Positions 16,242-24,684 of a stretch of DNA of 42,814 nucleotides are shown here, one piece after another; position 1 is the first letter of the stretch; each line of letters starts with the position of its first letter. This DNA comes from Verrucomicrobiota bacterium. Lineage in GTDB: Bacteria; Verrucomicrobiota; Verrucomicrobiia; Limisphaerales; SIBE01. The notes under the pieces were generated by a model. It saw only the letters and a list, made by a program, of their open reading frames with translations. It was not told where the DNA came from and ran no database searches. The stretch spans positions 1 to 42,814 of the forward strand of contig JAQBVM010000015.1 of assembly GCA_027623095.1 (NCBI GenBank), given 5' to 3'. Position numbers and translations under genes: made by a program.

Positions 16242-17219
16242 ATGAGACAGTTTCTTTCATTGTGCATTGTAATCTCGGTCGCCGCGTGGAGCGGATGCAG
16301 TCCCCAGAATGGCGGCGCATACCCATCGAAAACCGTTACGGTCATCTGCCCTTGGGCGCCGGGCGGCGGCACGGACCGGCTCTCCCGGATTTTCGCGGAC
16401 CTTCTGAGAGATCAGTATGGAAGTCAGGGAAGTCCGTTTGTTGTCCAAAATCGCACCGGTGGCAGCGGAGCGGTGGGGCACTCGGCCGGTGCGCTGGCTG
16501 CCCCCGATGGTTACACGATCACGATGATTACATCTGAGCTCAACACAATGCACTGGATGGGGATCACGGATTTGACCTGCCGCGATTTTCAACCTGTCAT
16601 TCAAATCAACGCGGACGCCGGCGCCATTATGGTCGGCAAAGACTCTCCTCTTAAGACTATCAACGATTACCTGGACTACGTACGGAAAAACCCAGGCAAA
16701 ACGACACTGACCGGAACGGCAACCGGTGGCGCTTGGGATCTGGCGCGCGCCGGGATGCTTCTAGCGGCAGGATTGCCGGTGGACGCGGTCCGCTGGATTC
16801 CATCAAAAGGGGCAGCCCCGTCCATCGTCGAGTTGCTGGGTGGGCATGTTGATGCCATCTGCTGCAGTGTTCCGGAAGTCGCGCCGCAGCTCGAATCGGG
16901 CGAATTGCGCGCCCTGGCCGTCATGGCAGACGAGCGGCTCGCCGAATTCCCGGACATCCCCACGTGCAAAGAGTCCGGCATCAATTGGTCGGCTGTCGGC
17001 TGGCGAGGATTAGCCGTTCCGAAGAATACTCCTCCGGAAATCGTGAAATCGCTCGAGGAAAAAGCGCTCGCCATTGCGGAGTCCGAGCGTTTTAAACAGT
17101 TCATGAAAAAGAACGGCTTTGCGATAGCGATCCGCAAAACAGCGGAATTCACAACCTTTCTCGACGAACAAGATGAGCAGTGGAAAACCGTTGTTGAAGC
17201 GGCGGGCTACGCCAAATAA
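16242..17219 (+). CDS. tctC: TctC-like substrate-binding protein, probable lipoprotein
   Basis: Extracytoplasmic solute receptor of the tripartite tricarboxylate transporter family (Bug/TctC). The start at 16242 gives a signal peptide (QFLSLCIVISVAAWSGC) ending in a possible lipobox cysteine at residue 19; the lipobox is weak because tryptophan replaces the usual aliphatic residue at -3. Family motifs follow: YPSKTVTVICPWAPGGGTD at the ligand pocket, VVQNRTGGSGAVGH, then PDGYTI. Total length is 325 residues, as usual. Codons upstream to 16098 cross the hairpin repeat and are not credible. The stop overlaps the next start (TAATG). Ligand cannot be read from sequence; the family binds citrate, other carboxylates and small aromatic acids. 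Confidence 0.9.
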   Translation: MRQFLSLCIVISVAAWSGCSPQNGGAYPSKTVTVICPWAPGGGTDRLSRIFADLLRDQYGSQGSPFVVQNRTGGSGAVGHSAGALAAPDGYTITMITSELNTMHWMGITDLTCRDFQPVIQINADAGAIMVGKDSPLKTINDYLDYVRKNPGKTTLTGTATGGAWDLARAGMLLAAGLPVDAVRWIPSKGAAPSIVELLGGHVDAICCSVPEVAPQLESGELRALAVMADERLAEFPDIPTCKESGINWSAVGWRGLAVPKNTPPEIVKSLEEKALAIAESERFKQFMKKNGFAIAIRKTAEFTTFLDEQDEQWKTVVEAAGYAK

Positions 17220-17722
17220 TGACAACTCGGTTCGCACAACAGAATCGGGAATTGCTATTCCCCGCAGTAATCTTGGGAATCTCTGTGCTCGTGTTTCTTG
17301 CCACGTTTCAGATCAAAACACTCGATCTTGCCGAGAATCACGACCCGGGTTCCAGAGCTCTGCCCTGGATCATCGCGGGAGCCTTGCTTGCGGGCGGTCT
17401 CTTCGAATTTGTCGCGGCATTAACCCGGCGAACATCGCCGGAATTGCAAGCTTCGACCCGGCCAGGCGACACCGATAGCTCGCTCGACCTTAAGAGCGCC
17501 GGAATCCTGCTTGGTTCACTGCTCATTTATTTCCTTGCGGTTCCCTGGCTTGGTTTCTTCATTTGCACCACCCTTTTTTCTGTTTCCATGATGCGGCTGC
17601 TCGGAACCGGATGGATCGTTTCAACGGTGTCCACCTTGTCCATTCTACTGACGGTGTATCTGCTTTTTGTGCGGCTATTCCAAGTGCAACTGCCGTCCGG
17701 AGCAATGCGTTTTTCATTCTAA
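17219..17722 (+). CDS. tctB: TctB-like small membrane subunit
   Basis: A 167-residue protein with four hydrophobic segments (about residues 13-30, 49-68, 93-112 and 118-157), the size and topology of TctB. Sequence of this subunit is poorly conserved, and the assignment rests mostly on its place between tctC and tctA. The start codon shares its A with the tctC stop codon, so translation is coupled. TctB is the small integral partner of TctA in the sodium- or proton-driven transporter. Confidence 0.85.
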   Translation: MTTRFAQQNRELLFPAVILGISVLVFLATFQIKTLDLAENHDPGSRALPWIIAGALLAGGLFEFVAALTRRTSPELQASTRPGDTDSSLDLKSAGILLGSLLIYFLAVPWLGFFICTTLFSVSMMRLLGTGWIVSTVSTLSILLTVYLLFVRLFQVQLPSGAMRFSF

Positions 17723-17752
17723 CAACGGATTAGGGATCACGGCGCCTTCCTC

Positions 17753-19231
17753 ATGGCAGACCTTTTTCAACTTCAGATCCTCATTCCTTGGTTCCTCTGC
17801 ATGCTCTTGGGAATCTTTGTCGGCGCGACTCCCGGATTGACGGCGACCATGGCGGTGGCGCTGATCGTGCCGATTAGTTTTTACATGCCGCCGAACGCCG
17901 GACTGGCGATGATCATCGGTGTTAGTTTCACGGCTATTTTCGCCGGCGACATCCCCGCAACCTATCTTCGCATTCCCGGCACACCCGCCTCCGCCGCTGC
18001 AACGCTGGATGGACACGAGATGTCCAAACAGGGAAAAGGCGGATTGGCACTGACGCTAGACATCTACTGTTCAAGTCTTGGCGGGCTGATCGGCGTTGGA
18101 TTGCTGATGATTTTGGCCCCGCAGCTCGCGGCGTTCGCGCTTCGATTCAGTCACTTCGAATACTTCTGGCTTGCGTTGTTGGGGCTTTGCATGAGCGCCG
18201 TGGTCAGTCAGGGGGCGTTAGTTAGAGGATTGCTCGCTGCCGCGTTGGGAATTCTGTTTTCGACCATCGGACTGGGTGTTGTCAGCGGAACACAGCGATT
18301 CACCTTCGGCCAAATCGATTTGATGGATGGATTGGGGCTGATCCCCGTTATGATCGGCCTTTTCGGTTTGTCGGAGGTTTTGCGGAATGTTGTTCAGAGA
18401 AAGAATCTCAGCCAAGCCGCCCTTCCGAGCGGCGCAACACTCAGTCACAAAATTGCGTGGATCGAGATCTGGCGGAAGAAGTGGACTGTGATTAAATCCT
18501 CGGTCGTCGGCACGGTAATCGGCGCTCTTCCTGGGGCCGGGGCGGACATCGCCGCTTGGGGCGCCTACGGTCTCGCACAGAAGACTTCCAGCGAAGGGCG
18601 CTCATTCGGAAAAGGCGCGATCGAAGGTGTAATCGCGCCCACGAGCGCCAATAACGCCGCGGTCGCGGGCGCCTGGATTCCGGCGTTGGTTTTTGGAATT
18701 CCAGGAGACGCCGTGACCGCCATCGTGCTGGGCGCTTTGATCATGTACGACATCAAACCCGGACCGAGCCTGTTCCAAGAAAACCGGGCTCAGGTCAACA
18801 GCATTTTTCAAATTGCGTTGCTGACGCAGCTCTTTCTCATTCCTTGCGGCTTGCTCGGAATCAAGGCGTTCGGATTGATTCTGCGCCTTCGCCGCGGCGT
18901 GATCATGACGGGGGTGACTATTTTCTCCGTCGTCGGCGCATACACAATTAGAAACAGCATGTTCGATGTGTATGTCATGTTCGCATTCGGTTTGATTGGA
19001 TTTTATCTCGAAACGCAAAAGGTGCCTCTGGCTCCGTTGATCCTCGGACTGATTCTAGGCCCCGTATTGGAGGAGAATTTCCGAACTGGATTAATCAAAT
19101 CAGAAGGCAGCTTCAGTCCCTTCATGACACGCCCGATATGCCTCGTGCTCTGGATTACTCTTGTGATCGCCCTTGCCTCTCCGGTCCTTTACTCGTTCTG
19201 GAGGAAACGCGTATCGCACGGTTCAACTTAA
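17753..19231 (+). CDS. tctA: TctA-like large transporter subunit
   Basis: The 492-residue multi-spanning permease of the tripartite tricarboxylate transporter. Family hallmarks are present: GIFVGATPGLTATMAVAL near the N-terminus, AGDIPATYLRIPGTPASAAA near residues 64-83, and in the second half GALPGAGADIAAWGAYGLA and VFGIPGDAVTAIVLGAL, the two glycine/proline-rich loops thought to form the substrate path. It begins 30 bases after tctB. With tctC and tctB it makes a complete three-gene uptake system. No sensor kinase such as TctE accompanies it here. Confidence 0.92.
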   Translation: MADLFQLQILIPWFLCMLLGIFVGATPGLTATMAVALIVPISFYMPPNAGLAMIIGVSFTAIFAGDIPATYLRIPGTPASAAATLDGHEMSKQGKGGLALTLDIYCSSLGGLIGVGLLMILAPQLAAFALRFSHFEYFWLALLGLCMSAVVSQGALVRGLLAAALGILFSTIGLGVVSGTQRFTFGQIDLMDGLGLIPVMIGLFGLSEVLRNVVQRKNLSQAALPSGATLSHKIAWIEIWRKKWTVIKSSVVGTVIGALPGAGADIAAWGAYGLAQKTSSEGRSFGKGAIEGVIAPTSANNAAVAGAWIPALVFGIPGDAVTAIVLGALIMYDIKPGPSLFQENRAQVNSIFQIALLTQLFLIPCGLLGIKAFGLILRLRRGVIMTGVTIFSVVGAYTIRNSMFDVYVMFAFGLIGFYLETQKVPLAPLILGLILGPVLEENFRTGLIKSEGSFSPFMTRPICLVLWITLVIALASPVLYSFWRKRVSHGST

Positions 19232-19592
19232 ACACGGCCGTTGGATAATCGCAAAGAGCGCAAAGCAATGAACTTTGAGTAAACCAAGTGTTCACCAGGC
19301 AGGTGACAGTCCTTGATCTCAGAACTTATTGCGTCTCTTTGAGTTCTCTGTGTTCCCGAATGGCCTTCCCCTCCGTTTCACTTCATTGTCTTGAAATTGC
19401 CGACCGACCGCCGCGGAGCACATCCCTCTGAATCGACGACTCGGAGGTCGCCAGACGTCACCAGCTCGACTCCCTGTCTGGCTTTGACTTCGGCGCGGCC
19501 TCGGTCGCTCCGTTTAGCGTGCTCGGACCTCGGCTCGCAAATCGAGATGAAAGGCGAGGTTTCCGTCGCGCCGTACACCTGCGTAATCTCCC
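19232..19592. other. Gene-poor spacer after tctA
   Basis: No recognisable gene on either strand. A minus-strand frame between 19378 and 19737 runs through the palindromic repeat and has no family resemblance I can name. The text includes spacer phrases (CGCAAAGAGCGCAAAG) of the kind common between genes in this phylum. No clear terminator hairpin is visible directly after tctA. Confidence 0.4.
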
Positions 19593-19679
19593 AACCCACC
19601 CCTGCACCCCTCCCAGGAGGGGAACTGAAATCGCCGCCTGCAACGAAGCTCCCCTCCTCGGAGGGGCTGGGGGTGGGTT
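19593..19679. repeat. 87-bp palindromic repeat
   Basis: Begins AACCCACCCCTGCACCCCTC and ends GGGGCTGGGGGTGGGTT, giving imperfect terminal inverted repeats; both sides also contain a local hairpin (CCCTCCCAGGAGGGG; CCCCTCCTCGGAGGGG). It resembles the CACCC/GGGTG class of intergenic repeats but differs in sequence from the 133-bp family. The next 260 bases up to 19941 show no gene. Confidence 0.75.
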
Positions 19680-19941
19680 CATGGGCACACAGCGCGTAAA
19701 TTCCATTAGAGAGGCGGCTACCCATGAACCATTCCAAGATACCGGTGGGGCGACACTCTGTGGAGCCCTAACTTCTCCTCAAGGTGTCGAGCCCGCCTGA
19801 AATGGAGTCGTGGGAACGGAGAGTCTCCAGAGTTCTCCGTGTTTCCATTGCGCCTTCTTCTTCAGTTTGGTCCCTTCGAGGCCATGCAAGTATCAGTCCT
19901 CACTAGTGACACACTTTTGCGAACAATGTAAGCAAGTTGGC

Positions 19942-20225
19942 GTGCCACGGAAACTGCGCATGGTGTATGCGGGGGCGATCTACCATCCGCCTTCGCGTTC
20001 CGCTTCGGCGCGACGAGCGTCATAAATCGCGGAGATCGGCGGGAAGACATTTTCAGGGACAAACAAGATCGGGAGCGGGCAAGAAAAAGCCGAGAGAATG
20101 GTGAGCGCCGGGTTGAAAAAATTGAAGTGGGCTGAAAACGAGCTTTTGGAACGCCGGAATGGAGATCCGGGAAAGATCAGGCTCGCGTACATCGCCAAGG
20201 CCATCGGAAAATTCGCTCACGGCCC
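19942..20225 (+). pseudogene. Remnant of a REP-associated tyrosine (Y1) transposase
   Basis: The start reads VPRKLRMVYAGAIYH, the diagnostic opening of REP-associated Y1 transposases, from the GTG at 19942. The frame then fails. At 20098-20190 a second stretch reads GLKKLKWAENELLERRNGDP followed by GKIRLA, which is like the C-terminal DNA-binding part of the same family. The catalytic HUH motif and the tyrosine are missing, and the central part is replaced by unrelated sequence. It is a dead element, probably much internally deleted. Confidence 0.55.
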
Positions 20226-20273
20226 GGCTCATCCCGCTCATCCTATGCAATTCTCATTTAGAGGAGCGCGGCT

Positions 20274-20563
20274 GTGTGCGGAGTTTGCGTGGGCGATGCG
20301 GATCCCGGCAGCGTCTCGCAACGAATTGCAGCGTGGGGCGTGGAACTGGTGGCCGTGCCACCTGCCGCCGCGGCGGGCTGCGCGGCGGCATACGCGAGCT
20401 ACCGCGCCCGGCGGAAGGCTGATTCCGGCAAAGACGCGCCCGCCGTGCCGTTGCCCGATTTTTCATCGGCGCGCACGCCCAAGTCATGGGCTGGACGGTT
20501 GCCACCGGCGATGCCGCGCGTTTCGAGACTTCCTTCCCCACCCTCCGAGTCGTGAGTCCTTGA
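20274..20563 (+). pseudogene. Frameshifted VapC-type PIN toxin, C-terminal part
   Basis: One frame reads WGVELVAVPPAAAAGCAAAY and then SGKDAPAVPLPDF up to about 20462. After one missing base the next frame continues FFIGAHAQVMGWTVATGDAA and ends with FPTLRVVSP and a stop at 20561. Together these make the second half of a VapC toxin (PDFFIGAHA...TGDAARF...YFPTLR is the family ending). The N-terminal DTN motif is missing, so the gene is both truncated and frameshifted. Confidence 0.6.
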
Positions 20564-20674
20564 TGCTTTAGCCCGCACCTCGAAAAGAAAGGCTGCCTGA
20601 GTGACGCCAATGCACGGACGGTGGAGGGGCATCTCCTCCGGGGCGGCGCCTGAATTGCGTTGTTGCTAAAACTA

Positions 20675-20706
20675 AGAACTGACCCCTTTCAGAACTGACC
20701 CCTTTC
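20675..20706. repeat. Two tandem 16-bp repeats
   Basis: AGAACTGACCCCTTTC occurs twice in direct succession without a gap. It lies between the VapC remnant and the kinase-tail remnant. Function unknown; possibly the end of a lost mobile element. Confidence 0.6.
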
Positions 20707-20713
20707 CCTTTCC

Positions 20714-20782
20714 GAGGCCTGGGGCAAACCCACACAAGCCGCCGAATGGAAGACCAAGATAAAGGCTGGCGAACCACGCTGA
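20714..20782 (+). pseudogene. Tail of a lost kinase-TPR gene
   Basis: The 22 codons read EAWGKPTQAAEWKTKIKAGE and then a stop. The intact kinase at 21593-24355 ends EAWGKPAEAAEWKAKLKPDS. The match in frame, spacing and stop position is too good for chance and shows that a second member of this kinase-TPR family once ended here. Nothing upstream of 20714 continues the frame. Confidence 0.65.
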
Positions 20783-20836
20783 GGACATCTCTTGACATTA
20801 GAAACCACTGTTTCTTGGTCGACCTGCTTTTTCGGT

Positions 20837-21352
20837 TCACCGAAAGAACTTTCGCACGATTTCGCGGGGCGTGGCTACGACAGGCGCGCGGACATCGAAC
20901 GCCTGCAATTCGAAGCTCAGACGTTCGAAATCGATTCCGCGCAGATGTGCGTCGCTGGACATAAGCATGGCGCAGCCAAGCAAGGCCGATTCGGCGAGAA
21001 TCAAGCCGTCATTGATCTCCGTGTCAGGCAGCAACCCGACGCCCCGGAGACGACGACCAATGCGCCGAGCCGTTTCCCGATGAGCTTCGACCAAGTCGAT
21101 GGGCTGAATGCTCAGAGTGCGCGAAAGTTGAAAAGCACGGAGGCCGCGATCTCTATCTTCGAAGTCGTCGGCGTGAAGGGCTTCGTCGGCCAGTTCCTCC
21201 CGGACTGTCGGCGGCATCAGAAGCTGCGCGGGGCGAAGTCGTCGTCGGATCAATTGCACCGCATCGGTCACGTCCTCGACAGAGTCGGCCAGGTCCAACA
21301 GGACATTGGTGTCAACCGCGACGAGAAGGCGTCGGCTTTGGCTCACATCCAT
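20837..21352 (-). CDS. PIN-domain ribonuclease toxin
   Basis: A 171-residue protein of the PIN/VapC-like nuclease superfamily. The four acidic metal ligands can be placed: D in VAVDTNVLLDLAD, E in PTVREELADEA, D in TEINDGLILAES, and D in LMSSDAHLRGID. It is longer than a classical VapC (about 130 residues) and is intact, so it may be active as an RNase. I chose the ATG at 21352; an in-frame start at 21373 is possible. The start overlaps the end of the small upstream gene by about 40 bases, a usual toxin-antitoxin arrangement. Confidence 0.75.
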   Translation of the reverse strand: MDVSQSRRLLVAVDTNVLLDLADSVEDVTDAVQLIRRRLRPAQLLMPPTVREELADEALHADDFEDRDRGLRAFQLSRTLSIQPIDLVEAHRETARRIGRRLRGVGLLPDTEINDGLILAESALLGCAMLMSSDAHLRGIDFERLSFELQAFDVRAPVVATPREIVRKFFR

Positions 21353-21485
21353 AGTAAAGCCGCATGGCTTCATCCCGAAGCTTTCGGCGCTCCACCTCGC
21401 TCAATTTGTTGCAACGGTCACGAATTTGCTCGGCCCGCACGGTCCCTGGAGTTTTCTTTTCCGCCGACAACTTGGCAGTTTTCAT
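21312..21485 (-). CDS. Small protein, candidate antitoxin of the PIN protein
   Basis: A 57-residue charged, probably helical protein (RAEQIRDRCNKLSEVERRKL then RDEAMRLYYG) encoded just before and overlapping the PIN nuclease. I do not recognise a DNA-binding motif such as ribbon-helix-helix or AbrB. Its role as antitoxin is inferred from size, charge and overlap only. I chose the ATG at 21485; an in-frame start at 21560 would add 25 residues. Confidence 0.5.
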   Translation of the reverse strand: MKTAKLSAEKKTPGTVRAEQIRDRCNKLSEVERRKLRDEAMRLYYGCEPKPTPSRRG

Positions 21486-21592
21486 CGGACGTTCTATCCC
21501 ATGATCGGATGAGACTGTCAATAAGTGGTATGAGGGTAGTTTTGTGGCGAACCGGCGCATGAACCAAATGGAATGAATAACTCGCGCTCAGT

Positions 21593-24355
21593 ATGACCGG
21601 CCCAGGCTCCCAAGAAGAACTCCTGTTTGACGCGGCGCGGAAGCTGACCGATCCCGCCCAGCGCAAAGCGTTCCTCGACGCCGCCTGCGCCAACCATCCG
21701 CAAATGCGCCAGCGCATCGAAGATCTCTTGGCCGCACAGTCCGACGCGGAAAAAATCTTTGAGCAGGCCCGACGGCGGGCGACCCCGACCGCAGCAGTCC
21801 CGAACCCTTCCCACGCGTCAGAATCTTCCGACACGCCCACTGTCGTCTCGCCTGCTACGGACGAGGGCGTCCGCGCTCCCATCGAAGGTCCCGGCACTGT
21901 CATCGGCCACTATAAGCTGCTTGAGAAAATCGGCGAAGGGGGCTGCGGTGTCGTATATATGGCCGAGCAGGAGCAGCCGGTGCGGCGGCGCGTCGCCCTC
22001 AAGGTCATCAAACTGGGGATGGATACCAGGGAAGTCATCGCGCGCTTTGAAGCGGAGCAGCAAGCATTGGCGCTGATGGATCATCCGAACATCGCCCAGG
22101 TGTTCGACGCCGGAGCCACCGACACGGGTCGTCCGTACTTCGTGATGGAGTTGGTGCGCGGCGTGCCGATCACGCAGTTTTGCGATGAGCAGCGGGTCGC
22201 GGTGCGCGAGCGCCTGGAATTGTTCATGACCGTCTGCCAAGCCGTGCATCATGCGCATCAGAAAGGAATCATTCACCGGGACATCAAGCCCTCGAACGTG
22301 CTGGTGACGCTGCATGACGGAGTGGCGGTGCCCAAGGTGATTGACTTTGGGATTGCCAAGGCCACGCAGCAGAAGCTGACGGACAAAACGCTCTTCACAC
22401 AGTTCCACCAATTCCTGGGGACGCCGGCGTATATGAGTCCGGAGCAAGCGGAGTTGAGCGGTTTGGACATCGACACGCGCAGCGACATCTATTCGCTGGG
22501 CGTGCTGCTCTACGAGTTGCTGGCGGGCAAAACCCCATTCGACGCCAAGGAATTGCTCGCGGTTGGCCTCGACGAAATGCGCCGGACCATTCGCGAGAAG
22601 GAACCGGTGAAGCCCAGCACGCGGCTCACGATGGAACTGGGCACGCACGGAGTCCCGGCTTCAGCGGGTCCGGCGCGCGACGTTCCAGAACGCTCCGGTG
22701 TGGCGGACGCTCGGCCGTCAAAAGCCGGGACTCCGAACAGCCCTGCAGACTCGCGGCGCCTCCGCCAAATAAAGGAACTCATCGGCCTTGTTCGCGGCGA
22801 CCTGGATTGGATCGTGATGAAAGCTCTGGAGAAGGACCGGCGGCGGCGCTACGAATCAGCGAGCGGGTTCGGACAGGATGTGGAGCGGTATTTGAAGCAG
22901 GAACCGGTGAGCGCGGCGGCGCCGAGCGCGGTTTACAAGTTTCGGAAGTTTGCCAGGAGGAATCGTATGACTCTGACAGCGGTAGCAACAATAGCATTCG
23001 TTCTGATCGCAGGCGCGGTGGTGAGTACGTGGCAAGCAGTGCGAGCGACCCTCGCTGAAGAGAAGGCGCAGACCGAAGCGGCGATCAGCAAAGCGGTGAA
23101 TGATTTTTTGCAGAACGATCTTTTGACGCAAGCCTCACCGGAAAGCCAACCGGATCGCGACGTCACGTTGCGAACCGTGCTGGATCGGGCGTCGGCGACG
23201 ATTGAAGGCCGATTTGAGAAGCAGCCGTTGGTGGAGGCCAGCATTCGAAGTACGCTGGATCGGACATACTCGGCTTTGGGCGAAGTTCGGATAGCCGAGG
23301 CGCATGCGCGGCGAGCCTTCGAGTTGTATCGTTTGCGACTTGGAGCCGAACATCCCGCCACGCTGACGTCGATGAACAACCTGGCGGTGGCCTACCAAGC
23401 CCAAGGCAAACTGACCGAGGCGGCGACACTGCACGCCCAAGTGCTGGACATTGTGAAACGAGTGCTCGGCTCCGAACATCCCAACACGCTGCTCTCGATG
23501 AACAACCTGGCGGCAGCCTACCAAGACCAAGGCAAACTGACCGAAGCGGCGACGCTGAAGGCTCAAGTGCTGGACATTCAAAAGCGCGTGCTCGGCCCGG
23601 AACATCCCGACACGCTGGGTTCGATGAACAACCTGGCGAGCGTTTACAACGCTCAAGGCAAGTCTGCTGAGGCGGCGACGCTGCACTCCCAAGACCTGGA
23701 GATTCAAAAGCGCGCGCTCGGCCCGGAACATCCCCATACGCTGTGGTCGATGAACAACCTGGCTGGTGCATATGGCAGTCAAGGCAAGCATGCGGAGGCC
23801 GCGACGTTGCACGCCCAAGTGCTGGAGATTCGCAAGCGCGTGCTCGGCCCCGAACATCCCGACACGCTAGGTTCGATGAACAACCTGGCGGACCTTTATC
23901 ATCGCCAAGGGAAGTTGAGCGAGGCAGAGCGGCTCCTCAAAGAAACGCTCCAGCTCTATCGCGGCCAAATGCCCCCCGAGGTGCAAGGTTTTTCTGGAGT
24001 TCTGGCAAATTTGGGGCATGTGCTGCTGACACTGCAAAAGTTTGCGGAAGCGGAGGCGCTTCTTCGCGAATGCCTGGAACTTCGCCAGAAGTCCATGCCA
24101 GGCGATTGGCGGACCTTCCACACCCGGAGTATGCTAGGCGCTGCGTTGTCAGGACAGCAGCGCTTCGCCGCCGCGGAGCCGCTGCTGCTGGAAGGTTATG
24201 AAGGACTCAAAGAGCGGGAGCAGCGTTTGCCGGCGTCCAACCGTGTCAAAATCCGGGAGGCGGGCGAGCGTCTGGTTCAACTTTACGAGGCTTGGGGCAA
24301 GCCCGCCGAAGCCGCCGAGTGGAAAGCCAAGTTGAAGCCGGATTCGCCTCCTTGA
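21593..24355 (+). CDS. Membrane Ser/Thr protein kinase with kinesin-light-chain TPRs
   Basis: A 920-residue Hanks-type kinase. The cytoplasmic kinase domain (about residues 105-440) has the glycine loop IGEGGCGVVY, K137 in VALKVIK, the catalytic HRD (D230), DFG (D251) and GTPAYMSPEQA, so it should be active. One membrane segment lies at about 461-480. The C-terminal part contains five near-identical 42-residue TPR units (LGxEHPxTLxSMNNLAxxYxxQGK...) between about residues 585 and 795, of the kinesin light chain type and probably for protein binding. Residues 352-381 are an in-frame insert made by a palindromic element. Ligand and substrates are unknown. A remnant of a paralogue lies at 20714-20782. 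Confidence 0.9.
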   Translation: MTGPGSQEELLFDAARKLTDPAQRKAFLDAACANHPQMRQRIEDLLAAQSDAEKIFEQARRRATPTAAVPNPSHASESSDTPTVVSPATDEGVRAPIEGPGTVIGHYKLLEKIGEGGCGVVYMAEQEQPVRRRVALKVIKLGMDTREVIARFEAEQQALALMDHPNIAQVFDAGATDTGRPYFVMELVRGVPITQFCDEQRVAVRERLELFMTVCQAVHHAHQKGIIHRDIKPSNVLVTLHDGVAVPKVIDFGIAKATQQKLTDKTLFTQFHQFLGTPAYMSPEQAELSGLDIDTRSDIYSLGVLLYELLAGKTPFDAKELLAVGLDEMRRTIREKEPVKPSTRLTMELGTHGVPASAGPARDVPERSGVADARPSKAGTPNSPADSRRLRQIKELIGLVRGDLDWIVMKALEKDRRRRYESASGFGQDVERYLKQEPVSAAAPSAVYKFRKFARRNRMTLTAVATIAFVLIAGAVVSTWQAVRATLAEEKAQTEAAISKAVNDFLQNDLLTQASPESQPDRDVTLRTVLDRASATIEGRFEKQPLVEASIRSTLDRTYSALGEVRIAEAHARRAFELYRLRLGAEHPATLTSMNNLAVAYQAQGKLTEAATLHAQVLDIVKRVLGSEHPNTLLSMNNLAAAYQDQGKLTEAATLKAQVLDIQKRVLGPEHPDTLGSMNNLASVYNAQGKSAEAATLHSQDLEIQKRALGPEHPHTLWSMNNLAGAYGSQGKHAEAATLHAQVLEIRKRVLGPEHPDTLGSMNNLADLYHRQGKLSEAERLLKETLQLYRGQMPPEVQGFSGVLANLGHVLLTLQKFAEAEALLRECLELRQKSMPGDWRTFHTRSMLGAALSGQQRFAAAEPLLLEGYEGLKEREQRLPASNRVKIREAGERLVQLYEAWGKPAEAAEWKAKLKPDSPP
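22648..22735. repeat. 88-bp palindromic element inside the kinase gene
   Basis: Perfect 14-bp inverted ends: CGGAGTCCCGGCTT at 22648-22661 and AAGCCGGGACTCCG at 22722-22735. It is read through in the kinase frame as GVPASAG...SKAGTPN, between the kinase subdomains around residue 352 and residue 381. This looks like a MITE-like repeat tolerated in a surface loop. Confidence 0.75.
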
Positions 24356-24483
24356 TCCGCACCTCGATCAGGCACGATCTGAAGCAAAGACGCGAAGACG
24401 CCAGGACGGCGGAAAGAATGCGTGGCGTTCCTGCAAGGGCAGTGAGGTTTGACTTCTGCTACAGCCCTGCATGCGATGGCACC

Positions 24484-24684
24484 ATGAAGAACAGCACCTA
24501 TCGAAAGCGAGTTGCAAGTCCTGAAGACATCGTACGGTTGGCCAGGAAGACCAAGTGGTGTGACGTCAAACTCTCCAGCGGTGAGATTGTCACATCGGAA
24601 ACGACACAACAGATTTTCGAAGACGCCGCGAAGGTCCTGAACTCCAAATCACGTCGCAAACGCGTCCATGTCGCTGTCGTGTGA
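24484..24684 (+). CDS. Small hypothetical protein
   Basis: A 66-residue basic protein (ASPEDIVRLARKTKWCDVKL; then SGEIVTSETTQQIFEDAAKV) with no motif I recognise. The balanced alternation of charged and hydrophobic residues looks like a real folded protein. I chose the ATG at 24484; the frame is open upstream into the kinase gene but those codons are not plausible. It overlaps the next small gene by 17 bases, so the two may be co-translated. Confidence 0.45.
   Translation: MKNSTYRKRVASPEDIVRLARKTKWCDVKLSSGEIVTSETTQQIFEDAAKVLNSKSRRKRVHVAVV

Noticed and set aside
20792-21562. A 256-codon plus-strand frame opposite the PIN gene
   Set aside because: It has no family features, while the minus strand shows all four PIN acidic residues and an overlapping small gene.
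23135-23857. Long open minus-strand frames across the TPR repeats of the kinase
   Set aside because: They are shadows of the repetitive plus-strand TPR code; their own repeats follow from the 126-bp DNA period and show no family features.
23347-23905. CRISPR-like regular repeats
   Set aside because: The repeats are 126 bases without unique spacers and are in-frame TPR coding units.
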